DNA of 64,000 nt from Brasenia schreberi (GCA_036023115.1 JAYKKT010000073.1:14791001-14855000), one strand, 5' to 3'; positions 46,360 to 58,539 are shown, numbered from the stretch's first letter. The notes: a model not told the origin generated them from the letters alone. Numbers and translations: made by a program.

Positions 46360-46953
46360 ATGGGACAGCGACAATGCGGCCATAACTTTTACTGTGCTTT
46401 CAAGAGTTACATCATTAAAACGAAGCACACGCCATTGACAACCAAGTACTCCAAACTGGCCAAGACTGTCATCACATCCTGGATGCATTTGCAGATATCT
46501 CTGCTGAATCCATCATTCCACAGCCCCCCAATGCATTGCATCCTACAACATGTCACGCACGCTCATCGTAAAATAGAAAAACACTTGTGGGTGTTCTAAC
46601 GAAGAGCTCACTGATGCAAAGGGTTGATATATTTCAGGAACTTCAAGGGTGTTTTATAGAAGAGCTTAGTCTGTGTATAAATCCACGAGTCCATACTAAA
46701 AGAGAACGAGAGAGAGAGAGAGAGAGAAACAGCAGACCGGTCGGGAAGAAGGGTAGGCAACGACAGTGACAGAACCGTTTCCCTTGACGGAGTGGGAAAG
46801 GAAGACGGTGTGTCCGTCGTTGACGCCATCGGCTCCCCACCACTCGAAGGCATAAGACCAGTCTCCTTCGTCCTCTACCTGACGGAGGGCCGACGAGAAT
46901 AGGTGACGGGTGCATCTAAAAGTGGCTGCTGTACACTTATATCGGTTCAGCAT

Positions 46954-48464
46954 AAGGGCGCCGTTTTCCGCTTAATCGGCTGAACAAAAAAACGATGCTT
47001 TTGTGTTTTACTTTGAACAACACGGCCCGGAATGAAGGGTAAACTGCCCAAAAAGTAATGCAAAAAAAGGTGCCCATTTTCGTGCCCATTCCGTAAACAA
47101 TCACTCTTCGTCACTTCTTGTCTCATCGTCACCCAAGACGAACAGAGATGAAGATAATAGAAAAAGATAAGTTGCTCGAAAATAAATAATCATTGCGTTC
47201 TCTTGAGACAAAGAAAACTTTCTTGTATATTTATATTTCATGTCCACTTGTCTCTTAGACGAAAAGGGAGTAAAAGAAGAAAAAATAGAAGAAAAAAATG
47301 AAAAAAAGAGATTGCATGTGGCTAATTGGCGGGGAGCCGAAGAGTCTCTCTTGAGAAGAATTTACTATATATTGTGACCTTTTGATCGTGAATACTTTTG
47401 ATGGTTGTCTAACCAATCCGGGAAATTCTACTAGTTAAATTTGGGCACCGACACTAACAGGAGCATCTTTTTGTTTTCTTATTTTTAATAAGAGTCTTGC
47501 ATCATTAGTTATAAGCATATCACGAGCTATACATTTTTTTTTGTATTCAATATAACTTACTTTGCTTTCCTTAAGTTTTGTTACTTTCTTCAAATCAATC
47601 ATTTTCAATTATCAGTCTTCAACTTCTGCAGAACTATGACATCCTTAAAAAGATTGTTTGGTTGGGTTCGATCTAATGACGGTGAAGTGTAGCAGTCGCG
47701 AGTTCTGAGTTGTTGAATGATTTCAACACAAAAAACGTGACAATATGTCATTTTTATTTTAAATTAATAAGTCAATTCATAAGTTCCTACAAGAACAATA
47801 GTTGGTTTTCGTCAAAATATCCCTTCTCTCGATTTAGAATTGCATCACAGCATGTTTTGCATTTATTGATTAACAATTGTCTGACACTTTATAAATTAAT
47901 GAACGTCTTCTCTAATATTTACTTAGGGGCTACAATCAAATAAAAATTACTAATGACAGGAGGACATTTCATGAGCACTCCCATCATTATAAGTTTTGTG
48001 TAAAGTTGTTCAGGCTAACTAACGTCCCAATATCCAGTTTTCAGGCTTATGAACAGAACATCTTTGCTAATTTCTTTGAAACCCTGCATTAGTTTTGTTC
48101 GGTGACGGCTGGGCACTCTAGAATCGTTGCTACTGGTGGGGAGTTCGACTCTCAAAGGGTACATCTGTGGTGTGTGTTAGGCTTCAGCCTCCTCTTGTAA
48201 CAACAAAAAAACACTATTAACAAGCATGTTAAGCACTTTAACTTGGTTTTACAGACAATAAGCATGTCAAAATCTTCGACTTGCATGCTCAAGATTTTCA
48301 AGGAGGTTTTTCTCCACTCTGTGAGAATACATTTGATAGAACGAACCCAATAAAAACTGCAATTCGAATTCTCTAGTCAATGTGTCGGGACGTATTTGGA
48401 AGCACCCTGTTCTGTATGTTGTGGACCGTGTTATTGGCATGTATTAAACTGGAGCTGTAACGTA
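46954..48464. other. Intergenic, upstream of the broken methyltransferase gene
   Basis: AT-rich, no coding family recognised. A GAGTTCGACTCTC motif at about 48,141 resembles a Pol III B box (possible SINE remnant). Confidence 0.35.
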
Positions 48465-48976
48465 TAGGGGTGTTTACGGTTTGGTTTGGTTCAGTTCAGT
48501 TCTAGCCTCAATGTCGAATCAAGCCTCGAACCAAACCATTTTGAAAACTGAACCAAACCGTGGTATAATTAAAACCGAACTGATTCTGTTAGGTTTGGTT
48601 TGGAACCACAGTTCTACTTGTTTAAGGTTTGGCTAAAGATTAATGTGAGCAGCACTCTCAACAAAAATATCATATAGTCAATGGCCAAGTTGCTCTTGAT
48701 CTTAGCCAAAAGGCCAAGAAATGAACCCTTTGTTGAAACCCTTAATACCTATTTTATGGATGTTTTCTAGATGTCATGGATCCTCTCACTTCGCCTCCCT
48801 ACTCAACACGATACTAAAATACTCATTTTATAGATTCGGTTCCATCACTGGAACCATGAACCGAACCAAACCGTGCAGTAATTTTCTTGTTAGGACTAAA
48901 CCAAACTAAACCGTTTGATATATACAACCGAACAGTTTGGTTCGGTTCTAACGCTTTGGTTCCTTGAACACCCCTA
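48465..48976. mobile_element. MITE-like element with TAGGGGTGTT termini
   Basis: TAGGGGTGTTTACGG at the left and the inverted AACACCCCTA at the right bound the element. The trinucleotide GTA flanks both ends (48462-48464 and 48977-48979). GGTTTGGTTTGGTTC and its inverse (GAACCGAACCAAACC) occur repeatedly, so long hairpins are possible. No transposase. Relatives appear at 57,376-58,308 and 31,660-31,826. The superfamily is not assigned; a 3-bp TSD would suit PIF/Harbinger or CACTA. Confidence 0.55.
48692..48725 (-). pseudogene. Fragment of U2 snRNA 5' end
   Basis: The minus strand reads TTTCTTGGCCTTTTGGCTAA followed by GATCAAG. The 5' region of U2 snRNA (CTTTCTCGGCCTTTTGGCTA, then AGATCAAG) matches at 26 of 28 positions. 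The branch-point pairing region and the rest of U2 are absent. It sits inside the MITE-like element 48465-48976, so it is a fragment, not a functional RNA gene. Confidence 0.7.
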
Positions 48977-49599
48977 GTAATGAGGTCTCACAATAGGTGA
49001 GACCATGACCAATTAAGAAAATATCTGTGTACTTTTAATTTATTTTTTCACACCTCACAACGTATACTTATGCTTGTTAAAAGCATCAATATGACTAAAA
49101 ATCTAAAAAATATTTTATAAAATAAAAGGACAGCTATATCAAAAGCATGAGCGGACACTGTCAAAGGCGTGCATGTGATATATATATATACAAAGAGAGA
49201 GAGAGAGAGAGTGTGTGTACTTGACATAAGCTAGCACAGTTTGGTGCCCGTATGTCCAAATAAATTTCAGTTATTCATATTTGGTGATAGATTATTGAAA
49301 TTTAAATTTAGAATATAAATATATATTATTCATGTACACACTTTTTACGAATTCAAATTGTGGACGGATAGTTGAGATTTATTTAGATATGTAATAGCAC
49401 CTAATTGTGTTTGTATGAGCGGAACCGAGATAAAAATGCTATGGGGCCATGACATTGTGATGGGCAATAGTTTAAGCAGCATCTTCTTCGAAGCATATGA
49501 ACCTTTTCTAAATCCTAAGGGGGCGATGGCTCTTAGAGGTCCTCCCTTGCCTCCCCCACTGCTAGAATATATCACTCTCTCTCTATATATATATATATG

Positions 49600-49637
<38 letters not shown>

Positions 49638-49963
49638 CTTGTTGATGTGAATGTTCATCTTGTGTATCATGGTGTGCTAACTCATGTTTGCCTCGTTTGG
49701 GACACAATCCGAAAACCGAAAAGCTCATCACAAGTCCAAAGAGAGTTGAGTTGTGAGCAGCTCGGTTGATTGACAGGGCCGGAGAAGAGGACCATCATCG
49801 TCTTCATCAAGTCATATTTGTGGACAACTCGTCTGTCGGTTACATAAAATCTTCACCCTACAAGTCAAGTCCCCTTCTCCGGGGACATTAATTCGGACGT
49901 ATGGTTGAGATTTAGTTTCATGCACGATGGGTTATATACGATATAACTCGATAACTTATGTAG
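48977..49963. other. Upstream region of the PPR gene
   Basis: Contains a (GA)n(GT)n run at about 49,194-49,218 and a TA-rich microsatellite at about 49,585-49,635. No gene is recognised. A TATATACGATATAAC stretch ~30 bp before the PPR ATG is TATA-like but too close to the start codon to be assigned. Confidence 0.4.
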
Positions 49964-51463
49964 ATGGCCGATGCCTCCGATTTCGCGAATCTTCTCCACC
50001 TTGTGACTCTCTGTGAAAACCTCATCTCTGTTAGCAAACTGCACGCACAATCCCTCAAAAGGGGAATTCGTTTCAACCTTTTCTTCTCAAACAGGCTCAT
50101 CTTCTTCTATTCAAGGTCACGTGCCACCCTTTGTTATGCCCACCAAGTGTTCGACGAACTACTCAACCCAAATGTTGTCTCGTGGACCACTCTCATCACT
50201 GGTTATACTCATGCTGATATTCCCCTCTGCGCCCTGCGCCTCTTCGTCTCCATGCTTCGCCACCCCACCCTCCCTAACCAACACACGTTCTCCACGATCT
50301 TCCAAGCCTGTGCGGCGATCTCCACGGCGAAACCTGGCTTGCAGATCCATTCCACCGCTGTTAAACTGGGATTCGATCGGCATATCTTTGTTGGTAGCTC
50401 AATGATGGACATGTATTCTAAGTGCGGCTTTGTAAATCATGCGCTTCAAGTGTTCGACGAAATGCCTCATAGGGATGAAGTTTCTTGGGGTGGTGTCATC
50501 TGTTGCTGCTCGCAAAACAGACGGCCATGGGAAGCTATTAAGCTTTTCTCTATCATGCATGATTCGAGAGTCGTGGCCAATATGTTCAGCCTGTCTGGTG
50601 CGCTTCATGCGTCAGCAGAGACAGTGGCTTACGACCATGGGAGCATGCTCCATGCTCATGCCTTCACAGTTGGGCTTGAGGCCAATGTCTATGTGGGGTG
50701 TGCCCTTGTTGATATGTATGCGAAATGTGGGATGGTTAATGATGCTCGCCGAGCTTTTGACTCAATTTCAGAGCCAAATTTGGTCTCATGGAATGCAATT
50801 ATCATGGCTTATGCTCAGCAAGGCAGTGCAGATGCTGCACGAGAACTGTTCAGCGAACTATGCGATGGAGTTACGTTGCCAGATCACATAACATTCCTGG
50901 CAATCCTCACCGCTTTCTCCAATGCTGGCTTGGTTGATGATGCTCGGCACTATTTGTGGTCCATGATCACGAAATTTGAACTCTCTCCTAGTGTTGAACA
51001 CTATACTTGTGTCATTTCCGTGCTTGGCAGAGTTGGCTTGCTTGCAGAGGCAGAGGAGCTGGCTTTGAAGATGCCACTAACTCCAGATAGGGCAGTATGG
51101 CGTGTGATTTTGTCTGCCTGCATCTTACATGGAGATTTCAAGACTGGCAAGAGAGTAGGACTAAGAGCACTCAAATCTGAAGTTGATATTGGTGAGGATG
51201 ACGAGCATGCTTCTTTGTATGTGCTTCTCTCCAACATATTCTCGGGCAGAGCAAGGTGGATTGAGGCAGCTAGATTGAGGAAGGAGATGGAGGAGCTAAG
51301 GGCCTTAAAAGAAGCTGGACAGAGCTGGATCGAGATCAATCGGCACTTGCATGTGTTTACGTCTGGTGATAAGGCTCATCCTTGCACTCAAGAAATATAC
51401 AGTCTGCTCGCTAAGATGATGCAAGAAATTAGAGAAGTAACGTTGGTTGGTGCTGTAACATAG
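49964..51463 (+). CDS. PLS-class pentatricopeptide repeat protein, E/E+ subgroup, 499 aa
   Basis: An uninterrupted single-exon ORF starting MADASDFANLLHL. PPR units recur with the typical NVVSWTTLITGYTHADIPLCA (71-90), HIFVGSSMMDMYSKCGFVNHA (140-160), EVSWGGVICCCSQN (172-185), NVYVGCALVDMYAKCGMVND (241-260), NLVSWNAIIMAYAQQGSADAA (272-292) and DHITFLAILTAFSNAGLVDDA (307-327) patterns, alternating P, L and S types. The E motif spans roughly 377-450 (AVWRVILSACILHGD, YVLLSNIF). An E+-like tail at 451-480 (AGQSWIEINRHLHVFTSGDKAHP) follows, and there is no DYW deaminase domain. Such proteins bind single-stranded RNA in mitochondria or plastids and usually recruit C-to-U editing factors. The RNA target cannot be stated. 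The N-terminus is short and not an obvious transit peptide. No frameshift; lies free of transposons. Confidence 0.93.
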   Translation: MADASDFANLLHLVTLCENLISVSKLHAQSLKRGIRFNLFFSNRLIFFYSRSRATLCYAHQVFDELLNPNVVSWTTLITGYTHADIPLCALRLFVSMLRHPTLPNQHTFSTIFQACAAISTAKPGLQIHSTAVKLGFDRHIFVGSSMMDMYSKCGFVNHALQVFDEMPHRDEVSWGGVICCCSQNRRPWEAIKLFSIMHDSRVVANMFSLSGALHASAETVAYDHGSMLHAHAFTVGLEANVYVGCALVDMYAKCGMVNDARRAFDSISEPNLVSWNAIIMAYAQQGSADAARELFSELCDGVTLPDHITFLAILTAFSNAGLVDDARHYLWSMITKFELSPSVEHYTCVISVLGRVGLLAEAEELALKMPLTPDRAVWRVILSACILHGDFKTGKRVGLRALKSEVDIGEDDEHASLYVLLSNIFSGRARWIEAARLRKEMEELRALKEAGQSWIEINRHLHVFTSGDKAHPCTQEIYSLLAKMMQEIREVTLVGAVT

Positions 51464-52436
51464 TATCACAAATTTACAATGCAATCGAGCTTGGTTAATG
51501 CTGGGCTTGATCTCATATTGCTTCATTGTGGTGGCCACGCAACGTGAATCAATGGTCGATAGCCGCTAAATTATAGTCAGCCTTATTGGTAAGGTGCATG
51601 ATACAGAATCCATGCATTGGTAGGATGCATCAAGCGTGATGAATTTCGGCAGGACCATCTTTCTTACTGGTACTGGAAAAGCCGCACAAGAGTCACATCC
51701 GAATTTCAAGAGCACTATCAAAAGCATTCCCATCAAGCTTCAACGGCGATTTGTCATCAAACATCCTTTGCCCATCATGGTTTTAAAGCCAGAAAGCCTC
51801 AGCCAGATAAAGGCTTGACGATGACATAGGATCAGCAAGCTGACATTTACTTGCAACGAGTGTCCAAGTTCTGGAAGGAATGATCTAGCAACTTCATTAA
51901 TTATCAAAATTGACTCTAATAAATATAACAGTTGTGACAGAGCAAGATGCAAGCCTGGGAATGCTTGGGCATTGTGGACGATTAACAAAGCCACAGAGAT
52001 ACCTCATTGCCAGAGCTTGTATTCATAAACTCTGTCAAGCTAGTTACTCACAAAGGTGAGCATCTTTTGATTCACAAGTTCTAAACGGGAGTTCCTTGGC
52101 AATTTTTTTAACATTGAGAAGTCAACAGTATAAATCTAATTGCATGTCAAATAAAAGCATGGATATTTGCAGTTACAATTACAAGAGAAGAACATTACTA
52201 CCTAGACTATAATCTAGTAAAGAACCAGTATGCAAGCATGCATAAGGCATCTCTGAGCTTGATAAAGTCCACTCCGTAAGTTGAATCCTGTGTTGATCAT
52301 TATTGCATTTTGATCAAGTCGCATACAATACTACTATCATGAAGTTTCTAAAAAAATTCTTGCTAACTTTAATTAGGAACTGGAAAGTCCATAACCTCAT
52401 ACACTTTCATTTTCATTTGTTTGTTGAAATACACCA
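51464..52436. other. Downstream of the PPR gene, no gene recognised
   Basis: Overlapping 60-84 codon ORFs at 51,617-51,994 have no recognised family. The sequence may include the PPR 3' UTR. Confidence 0.35.
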
Positions 52437-55400
52437 AACTCCGCCCATGTAAGGGATCACCCTTGTCGGTCCCTAGCCTGGATAAAGGAGGAGGGTTGTG
52501 TTAAGCTTTCGATAGTCAGCATAAAATTTTGTCGGATTTTTATAACATGGATTACACAAATTATGAGCATTGTTTTGGTGCATCTCAGCCTAGTGACGCG
52601 CTGCAGAGTTCGAATGCAGTAATAAGTAAGCAAGCGCCACTATATTTTTGCTCGAATATAGTTAATCAATTGTAAAGAGGGTTCCCACATCATGGACGGG
52701 TGTGGGTAAAGAAGTTACTCCTGTTATATTGCCGTTCGAATGTAGTGAATAATTTACTGAGAGGGCTTTCGCATTTTCAATATGGACGGATGCGGAAGGT
52801 AAGGAAGCTAGTTCTACAAAATAAGATTCGTATTGGTTCTTGGAATATCTAAACATTATCCGTTTAGTTAATGGAGGTGGTAGATACTATAATTTGGAGA
52901 AAGATTCATATTCTATGTTTAAAAGAGACAAAGTGGGTTAGAGAAAAAGTAAAGGAGATGGAGGATACATGTTTTAAATTATGGTACTCAGGTAAGGAAA
53001 GGAGTCAAAACGGAGTTGTATTAGCATAAATAAAGATTTAAAGGATAGTGTAGTAGACATACAACGATATGGTGACCGAATCATGATATTGAAATTAGTG
53101 TTATGAGTAGAGGTTTTGAATATAGTTTGTGCTTACGCACCCTAAGTAGGACTAGAAGAAAGTATAAAGACAACTTTTTAGGAAGAGTTAGATAAGGTAT
53201 TCAAAGGATTCTACAAAGGGAAATGATTTGTTTAGGAGGAGACTTAAATGGACATGTTGGTAAAGAGGCATTAGCATATCAAGGTATTCATGAAAACTTT
53301 GGTTTTGGAGATATAAATGAGAAAGGTACGGAGATTTTAAATTTTGCTATAGCATTTGATCTCTTTATAGTCAATACAATCTTCAAAAAACAAGATAAAC
53401 ATTTAATTACTTATAAGAGTGGCTTATCACAAACACAAATCGATTACTTTATTTGTAGAAAAAAAGATAGAGCGTGTTGTAAAGATTGCAAGGTAATTCC
53501 AGGAGAAAGCTTAACCACCCAACATCGACTTTTAGTTGTGGATTTATAAATAAAAAAATGAACAAAGAAGAAAAGAGTGCATCGAACTATTTGGACTAAA
53601 TGGTAGAACCTCAAAAGCGAGAAAGAAGATATATTTAAACAAAGAGGACATGTTACAAATTACATTATACTAAAAAAACTAGTGAAATTTTAGAAGCTTA
53701 TAAGAAAGCAAAGAAGGAAGCGAAAAAGGCCGTGAGTGAAGCAAAAGCTAAAATTTGGGAGGATTTATATAAAAAAACTCAACTCAAAAGAGGGTGAAAG
53801 AGATATTTTTAGGATAGCTAGGGCTAGAGATAAGAAAACTAAATATCTTAATTATGTTAGATGCATAAAAGACGAGGATGAAAAAATTCTAGTGCAAATG
53901 ATGATATAAGAAATAGATAGAAAAACTATTTTATATGCTTTTTAATGAAAATAAAGATGTTAGTATTAGCTTAGGAGAGTTAGCCAAATCAGAAAAGTAT
54001 ATAAACCACAATTTCTACCGACGTATTCAAAAGAATGAAGTCAAAGAGGCTCTTAAACATATGAAGGGTGGTAAATCGGTAGGACCAGATAATATTCCTA
54101 TAGAAGTTTGGAAAATACTAGGAGAAATATGAATCACTTGGCTCACAAGACTATTAAATGAAATATGGAGAAACCAAAAGATGTCCGAGGAATAGAGAGC
54201 GAGTACACTTATACCCATATATAAGAACAAGGGAGACATTCAGAATTGTGTGAATTATCAAGGTATCAAGTTAATGAGTCATATTATGAAATTGTGGGAA
54301 AGAATTATCGAACATAGGTTAAGACAATTATCAAGTACAATAGAGAACCAATTTGGATTAATGGCAGTCAAATCTACTCGTGAAGCGATTCACCTTTTGA
54401 GACGTCTTATGGAACATTTTAGAGTAAAAAATAAATAATTTCACATGATATTTATTGATCTATAAAAAGCTTACGATAGGATACTGAGGAAGGTTTTTTG
54501 GGCAACCTTGGAAAAAAGAGGTATCTCATTGACATACATTAACCTTATAAGAGACATGTATGATGGTGCAAAAACATGTGTGAGGACTCATGAAGGAATA
54601 AGTCCTCAATCCATACTTATTTATAATGGTGATTGATGAGTTAACAAAACATATTCAAGATGAAGTACCTTGGTGTATGTTATTTCGAGATGACATTGTA
54701 TTAGTAGAGGAGTCTAAGGAAAAAGTTAATAGAAAATTGGAACTATGGAGATAAACATTAGAAAGCAAAGGCCTCCAACTTAGTAGAACAAAGACTGAAT
54801 ATATGGAATGTAAGTTTGATCATTTGGTTACCTCAAAGGACAGAAATTAAAATTGGCACACATTACATCCCCAAAAGGAAAGTTTTAAATACCTAGTGTC
54901 AATTTTTCAGAGTGATGGAAGAATTGATGGAGATGTTACGCATAGAATTAATGCTGGTTGGTTAAAATGGAGAAGAGCATCAGGTATTCTTTGTGATAAG
55001 AAGATACCATTAAAGTTAAAAGGTAAATATTATAGAGCAGCAATTAGACCTGTCATGTTTTATGGTTCTGAGTGTTGGGCAGTTAATCATTAATATGTAC
55101 AAAAGATGTTTGTGACAGAAATGAAGATGTTGACATGGATGAGCGGTCATAAAGGAAAAGACCGTATACATAATGAGGTTATTAGAAACAAATTAGGAGT
55201 GACACCAATAGAGGATAAAATGAGAGAATATCATTTAATAAGATGGTTTGGACATATAAAAAAAATATCAAAAGAAGAACCTTTAAGAAGGTATGAAAAA
55301 CTAAATTTGAAAAGTATTAAAAGAGGTAGAGGTTGACCACAAAAGTGTTGTGAAGAAACGATAAAGAATGATCTAGCTTATTGTGAGTTAACTGCTAATA

Positions 55401-55475
55401 TGACACATGATAGGGCACTGTGGAAACAAAGAATCCATGTAGCCGACACAGTCTATTACGAGAAAAGGCTTAGTT
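52437..55475 (+). mobile_element. RTE LINE, full-length type but decayed and internally deleted
   Basis: It begins AACTCCGCCCATG and ends with the AAGGCTTAGTTGTTGTTG tail. The endonuclease is recognisable at 52,820-53,540 ([21 protein letters not shown]) with several stops. A deletion near 53,640 removes the DVWNYVGSP to NKIKA linker (~190 bp). The RT region ([17 protein letters not shown], 54,073) has further stops and a deletion of motif B (near 54,600). Motif C reads FRDD. The C-terminal part ([11 protein letters not shown] to RWFGHIKKI) is frameshifted. It is more decayed than the copy at 36.9 kb. No clear TSD. Confidence 0.92.
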
Positions 55476-57375
55476 GTTGTTGTTGACAGTTCTCAGCAGT
55501 AATCATGAAGATTTCGAAGGGGAGCCCTTCATGATCTAAGCTACAGGTAAAACCCCATGATTATGCTGTTTGGATTAATCTGATTAAACAAGAATACGTT
55601 CGGTGACTTAAAATAAAACATATGATAATAGGGAGTGAAACAAGGTTTCTTAAGAATTGATGTTGCCTCATCAAATTCAGGCAATAAACATTGCAAACTC
55701 AAAGTTATGCAAAAGAACACGCATTAATCAAGATCGCAGGAGCAGTTTACCATGATAAGACTTGCTACCAATTACAGTCAACATGCATTCCTCGACAATA
55801 TCAGCCTTCCCACACTACCAGATGACCTCAGGCAGTATTGAAATGCATAGCATTAAATTAGAAATAGAGGAATTGAAAAACACTCCGGATGTCTACAAAT
55901 AACAATAGTTTTAGCCTTGTGAGAAATCTTTTACTGCCATATAACATTTCTTCCCATTTAGCAATTGATGGTCTGCCCAGTAAGTTCAAGGCAGGCCTAG
56001 GAAACGACATGCCATCATTTGGTTGACTGTTGGCTGAAGGAGTGGCTGTTAGATGAAACCCAATCCCAAGAATCATTCCCTTGTCCTGCAGACCCAACTA
56101 TATAGTAGTTATATGCGAACGTGACGGTCCTTTCTAGAGTAGCAAACCCATCATCGCCATCTTCATTTGCTTTTTTTGCTTCGTTGTTTGTCTTCTCTGT
56201 TTCTGTTAGAATCCAGAAAGGTAGGTAGAGACTGCAATTTGGAACTGTGACGTCTTTGGGTCCTGGACAGCGTGAAGTTCATAAGACGACATTCTGCTTC
56301 TTCATTATCTGCTGCAACTCCAACAAGTCCTTGCAAGCTTCTGTTCTATCTAGCATGGCAGACTGTTTGATGAGGTTTTAGGGCTCAGGCCATCAACGAG
56401 CTGCAGGCGACACACCTTGGAAATTAGAGCTTCTTCATGGGTTTGGAGCAAGAGTGCTCCGTGTGCACTGTACAATATATAAGCATTGGGACCATTGGGG
56501 AAGGAGGAGGTAGACAGAAGGAAGGGATCCCAAGATGGGTGTGGAAGAGCTAGCTCCTAAGCAATAGAGTCCCCTCCCAAGTGTTGGTTTACTCTTCTCT
56601 TCATATTCTGTTTGTGGAATTGAGGGGTCTCCAAAGGCAGTGGTGTATTGGAAACTGAAGGTCTCGCAATATAACACACGACACAAAAACTGGAGACGAG
56701 TACAATGTAGAGAACCGTGTTAGTATCAGGGGTATACATCTTTCATGTTGTGTTCGTGTTTGTGTCCATAGAAAACTAGTACGGAAGATATGGTTTTGTG
56801 CCAGTTGACCTGTTTACCACACAAACACGTAGGTCTTTGTAGCCACTGAGCAAAGCCCTACCTTTCCTCTGCGAATGCTTTGAGAAATTTGAATCCAAAT
56901 GCTGCTAGCTATGCTATTCGTTGTTTGAGTAGCTCAAGCGAACTGGCCTGGATTTACTCATGACATATAACCAAGAGATGGGTCACATATCAGTTCACGT
57001 ATGAGCTCCCTTTTCCACAATACTCGACGGGAATCAGCTGCAAAATGAGATGGGCTTGTCTCAACTCGTACTAAGCTCGTTTTGGTTTCGCTCAGACAAA
57101 CCTAACATGACAACTTGGGTTTAGATTGTATACTTTAGAAGATGAGCCATGGAGCAACTCTTGGCTTTAGCTCATATAGGCTCCCGTGGTTGATTATATA
57201 CAATGTTACAAAGAGTGACACAAAATTAGATGAGAATACCTGTTTTGAATGGATAACGACTCAGTTTTCCGGAAAGGAAGATCAAGAGTTTTATTTTTAC
57301 AACAAATATCACATCAAAAAACTAAGAAGTGCAGCATACTCTGGCTTTGGCAAGCTCACTCGTGTAACATGCAAC
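55476..57375. other. Intergenic or decayed coding debris, unidentified
   Basis: Minus-strand segments such as ADIVEECMLTVIGSKSYH (about 55,760-55,820, followed by a GT donor-like site) and TEACKDLLELQQIMKKQN (about 56,300-56,355) read like protein but could not be assigned, and stops interrupt them. No gene is called. Confidence 0.25.
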
Positions 57376-57826
57376 TAGGGGTGTCCGCAGTCCGGTTCTT
57401 TCCTCAACCTCGAACAAAACCAAACCATTTAGTCCATAATCAGTTTCAGTTTTGTTCGGTTTCAAACCACAGTTCTATACATTCTATATCATTCTAATAT
57501 GACAGTTGTAATTTTGTAACAAGTAATCAATGTGAAACAACAATATATCCAAATTATGTTATGATAGATAAAATTAGAAAGTTAAAGCCTGTTCTAGTGA
57601 AAAAAATATTTCAGTTTTTGGAGTTCATGCTTCGGTAATACCATAAAATAAATAGCAAGAAGTGATGAGCACTTTTCAGTAGAGCGCTATGAAGAGAAAT
57701 TGGAGACGGAGTACAAAAAAGAAGCGTAGGTGGAGGTAGGGGGTTTGAGAAAAGAACTTGAAAAGTTTTTAAGGTTTGATAAAGAAAAACATAAAGGCTA
57801 TCATCTGATTCAGATGTAGCGTCTGG

Positions 57827-57925
<99 letters not shown>

Positions 57926-58308
57926 GGAGAAAAGAAAAAGTGGTAAATGCGCACACCTCACTGTACTCAAACTTAAAACATTTTTACTATTTTATTGTCA
58001 TAATCAACAGTAAAGATGTGAATTACAAAAGTAAAAAATACTGCTGATGCTTTTTGTACTCTACATTAAATGTTTTTTTGTTTTATCATCTCAACCTTTC
58101 ATCTAAATCGAATGGTTGAAATGTTTGAGTAGATTTGAGCATTTACCACTTCCTCTCTCTCTATATTATATTTATATGTGTGCTTTTGTGGTCTCCTTCC
58201 AACCTTATAACTGCCAAGGAACTGTAAGATTTTCTTCCTGCTGGATCCGAATCAAACTATACCGCATAACATTTGCCTAGTGGTTTTGTCGGTTCCTTGA
58301 GAAGCCCT
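57376..58308. mobile_element. MITE-like element related to 48465-48976, expanded by a TA microsatellite
   Basis: The left end TAGGGGTGTCCGCAGTCC and the right end GGTTCCTTGAGAAGCCCTG resemble the termini of the element at 48,465 in degraded form. The GTTCGGTTTC-type motifs lie at 57,455-57,470. The interior contains the (TA)n(GA)n run at 57829-57926, which probably expanded after insertion. Confidence 0.4.
57829..57926. repeat. (TA)n(GA)n microsatellite
   Basis: About 73 bp of uninterrupted TA followed by GA repeats. ORFs through it encode only YIYI and SLSL runs. Confidence 0.95.
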
Positions 58309-58539
58309 GCTTGCAACCCATCTTAAATGAACCGAACACAACTTGCCACGAACAAGCAGTGACTTAACGAAACAAGCAGAAATGGACCCTGCTCAGCTCT
58401 TGGCGCAAATTGCTGCTTGGCTTGTTGCTTTCGAGAAATTTGGAGACCAGGCCACCAAATGTAGGTTCCCTGTATCCACAAAACCAAACCAAACCTCCTC
58501 TCAACACAAAGAGCAATACCTCACCTTCTACGGGGTTGA

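Larger units (their letters stand above)
35314..46953 (-). pseudogene. Spermidine-synthase-fold SAM-dependent methyltransferase gene, broken
   Basis: Exon 1 (46953-46738) encodes EGDWSYAFEWWGADGVNDG and AYPSSRP. Exon 2 (46542-46360) encodes WIQQRYLQ and GCQWRVLRFNDVTLESTVKV. The last exon (35995-35314) encodes GALVDVVEID, the GGLHERLFLFEDDAE segment, YDLVFVDAYDGDD, KLWDVDGPFLKAL, HPDHGAVVVNL, EVCRAYKQVL and ISLVVCKSV. These match, in order, a conserved plant family of class I methyltransferase-like proteins with a spermidine-synthase fold. Breaks: an in-frame TGA before WIQQRY, a 10-bp duplication (GAAATAGATC) after VEID, TGA for Trp before GGLHERL, and at least three single-base shifts in the last exon. 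The exon carrying the glycine-rich SAM motif I was not found. An RTE LINE and an LTR element lie in the interior. Family assignment is from memory; substrate unknown. Confidence 0.7.

Noticed and set aside
46608..46915. ORFs of 81 and 90 codons overlapping the methyltransferase exon 1
   Set aside because: Other frames of exon 1 plus a (GA)n run at 46,700-46,725; the third frame carries the conserved WSYAFEWWG sequence.
50013..51339. Several 67-150 codon ORFs on both strands
   Set aside because: Alternative-frame shadows of the PPR gene.
57611..57970. 119-codon and 61-codon minus-strand ORFs
   Set aside because: They are translations of the (TA)n(GA)n microsatellite (YIYI and SLSL runs).
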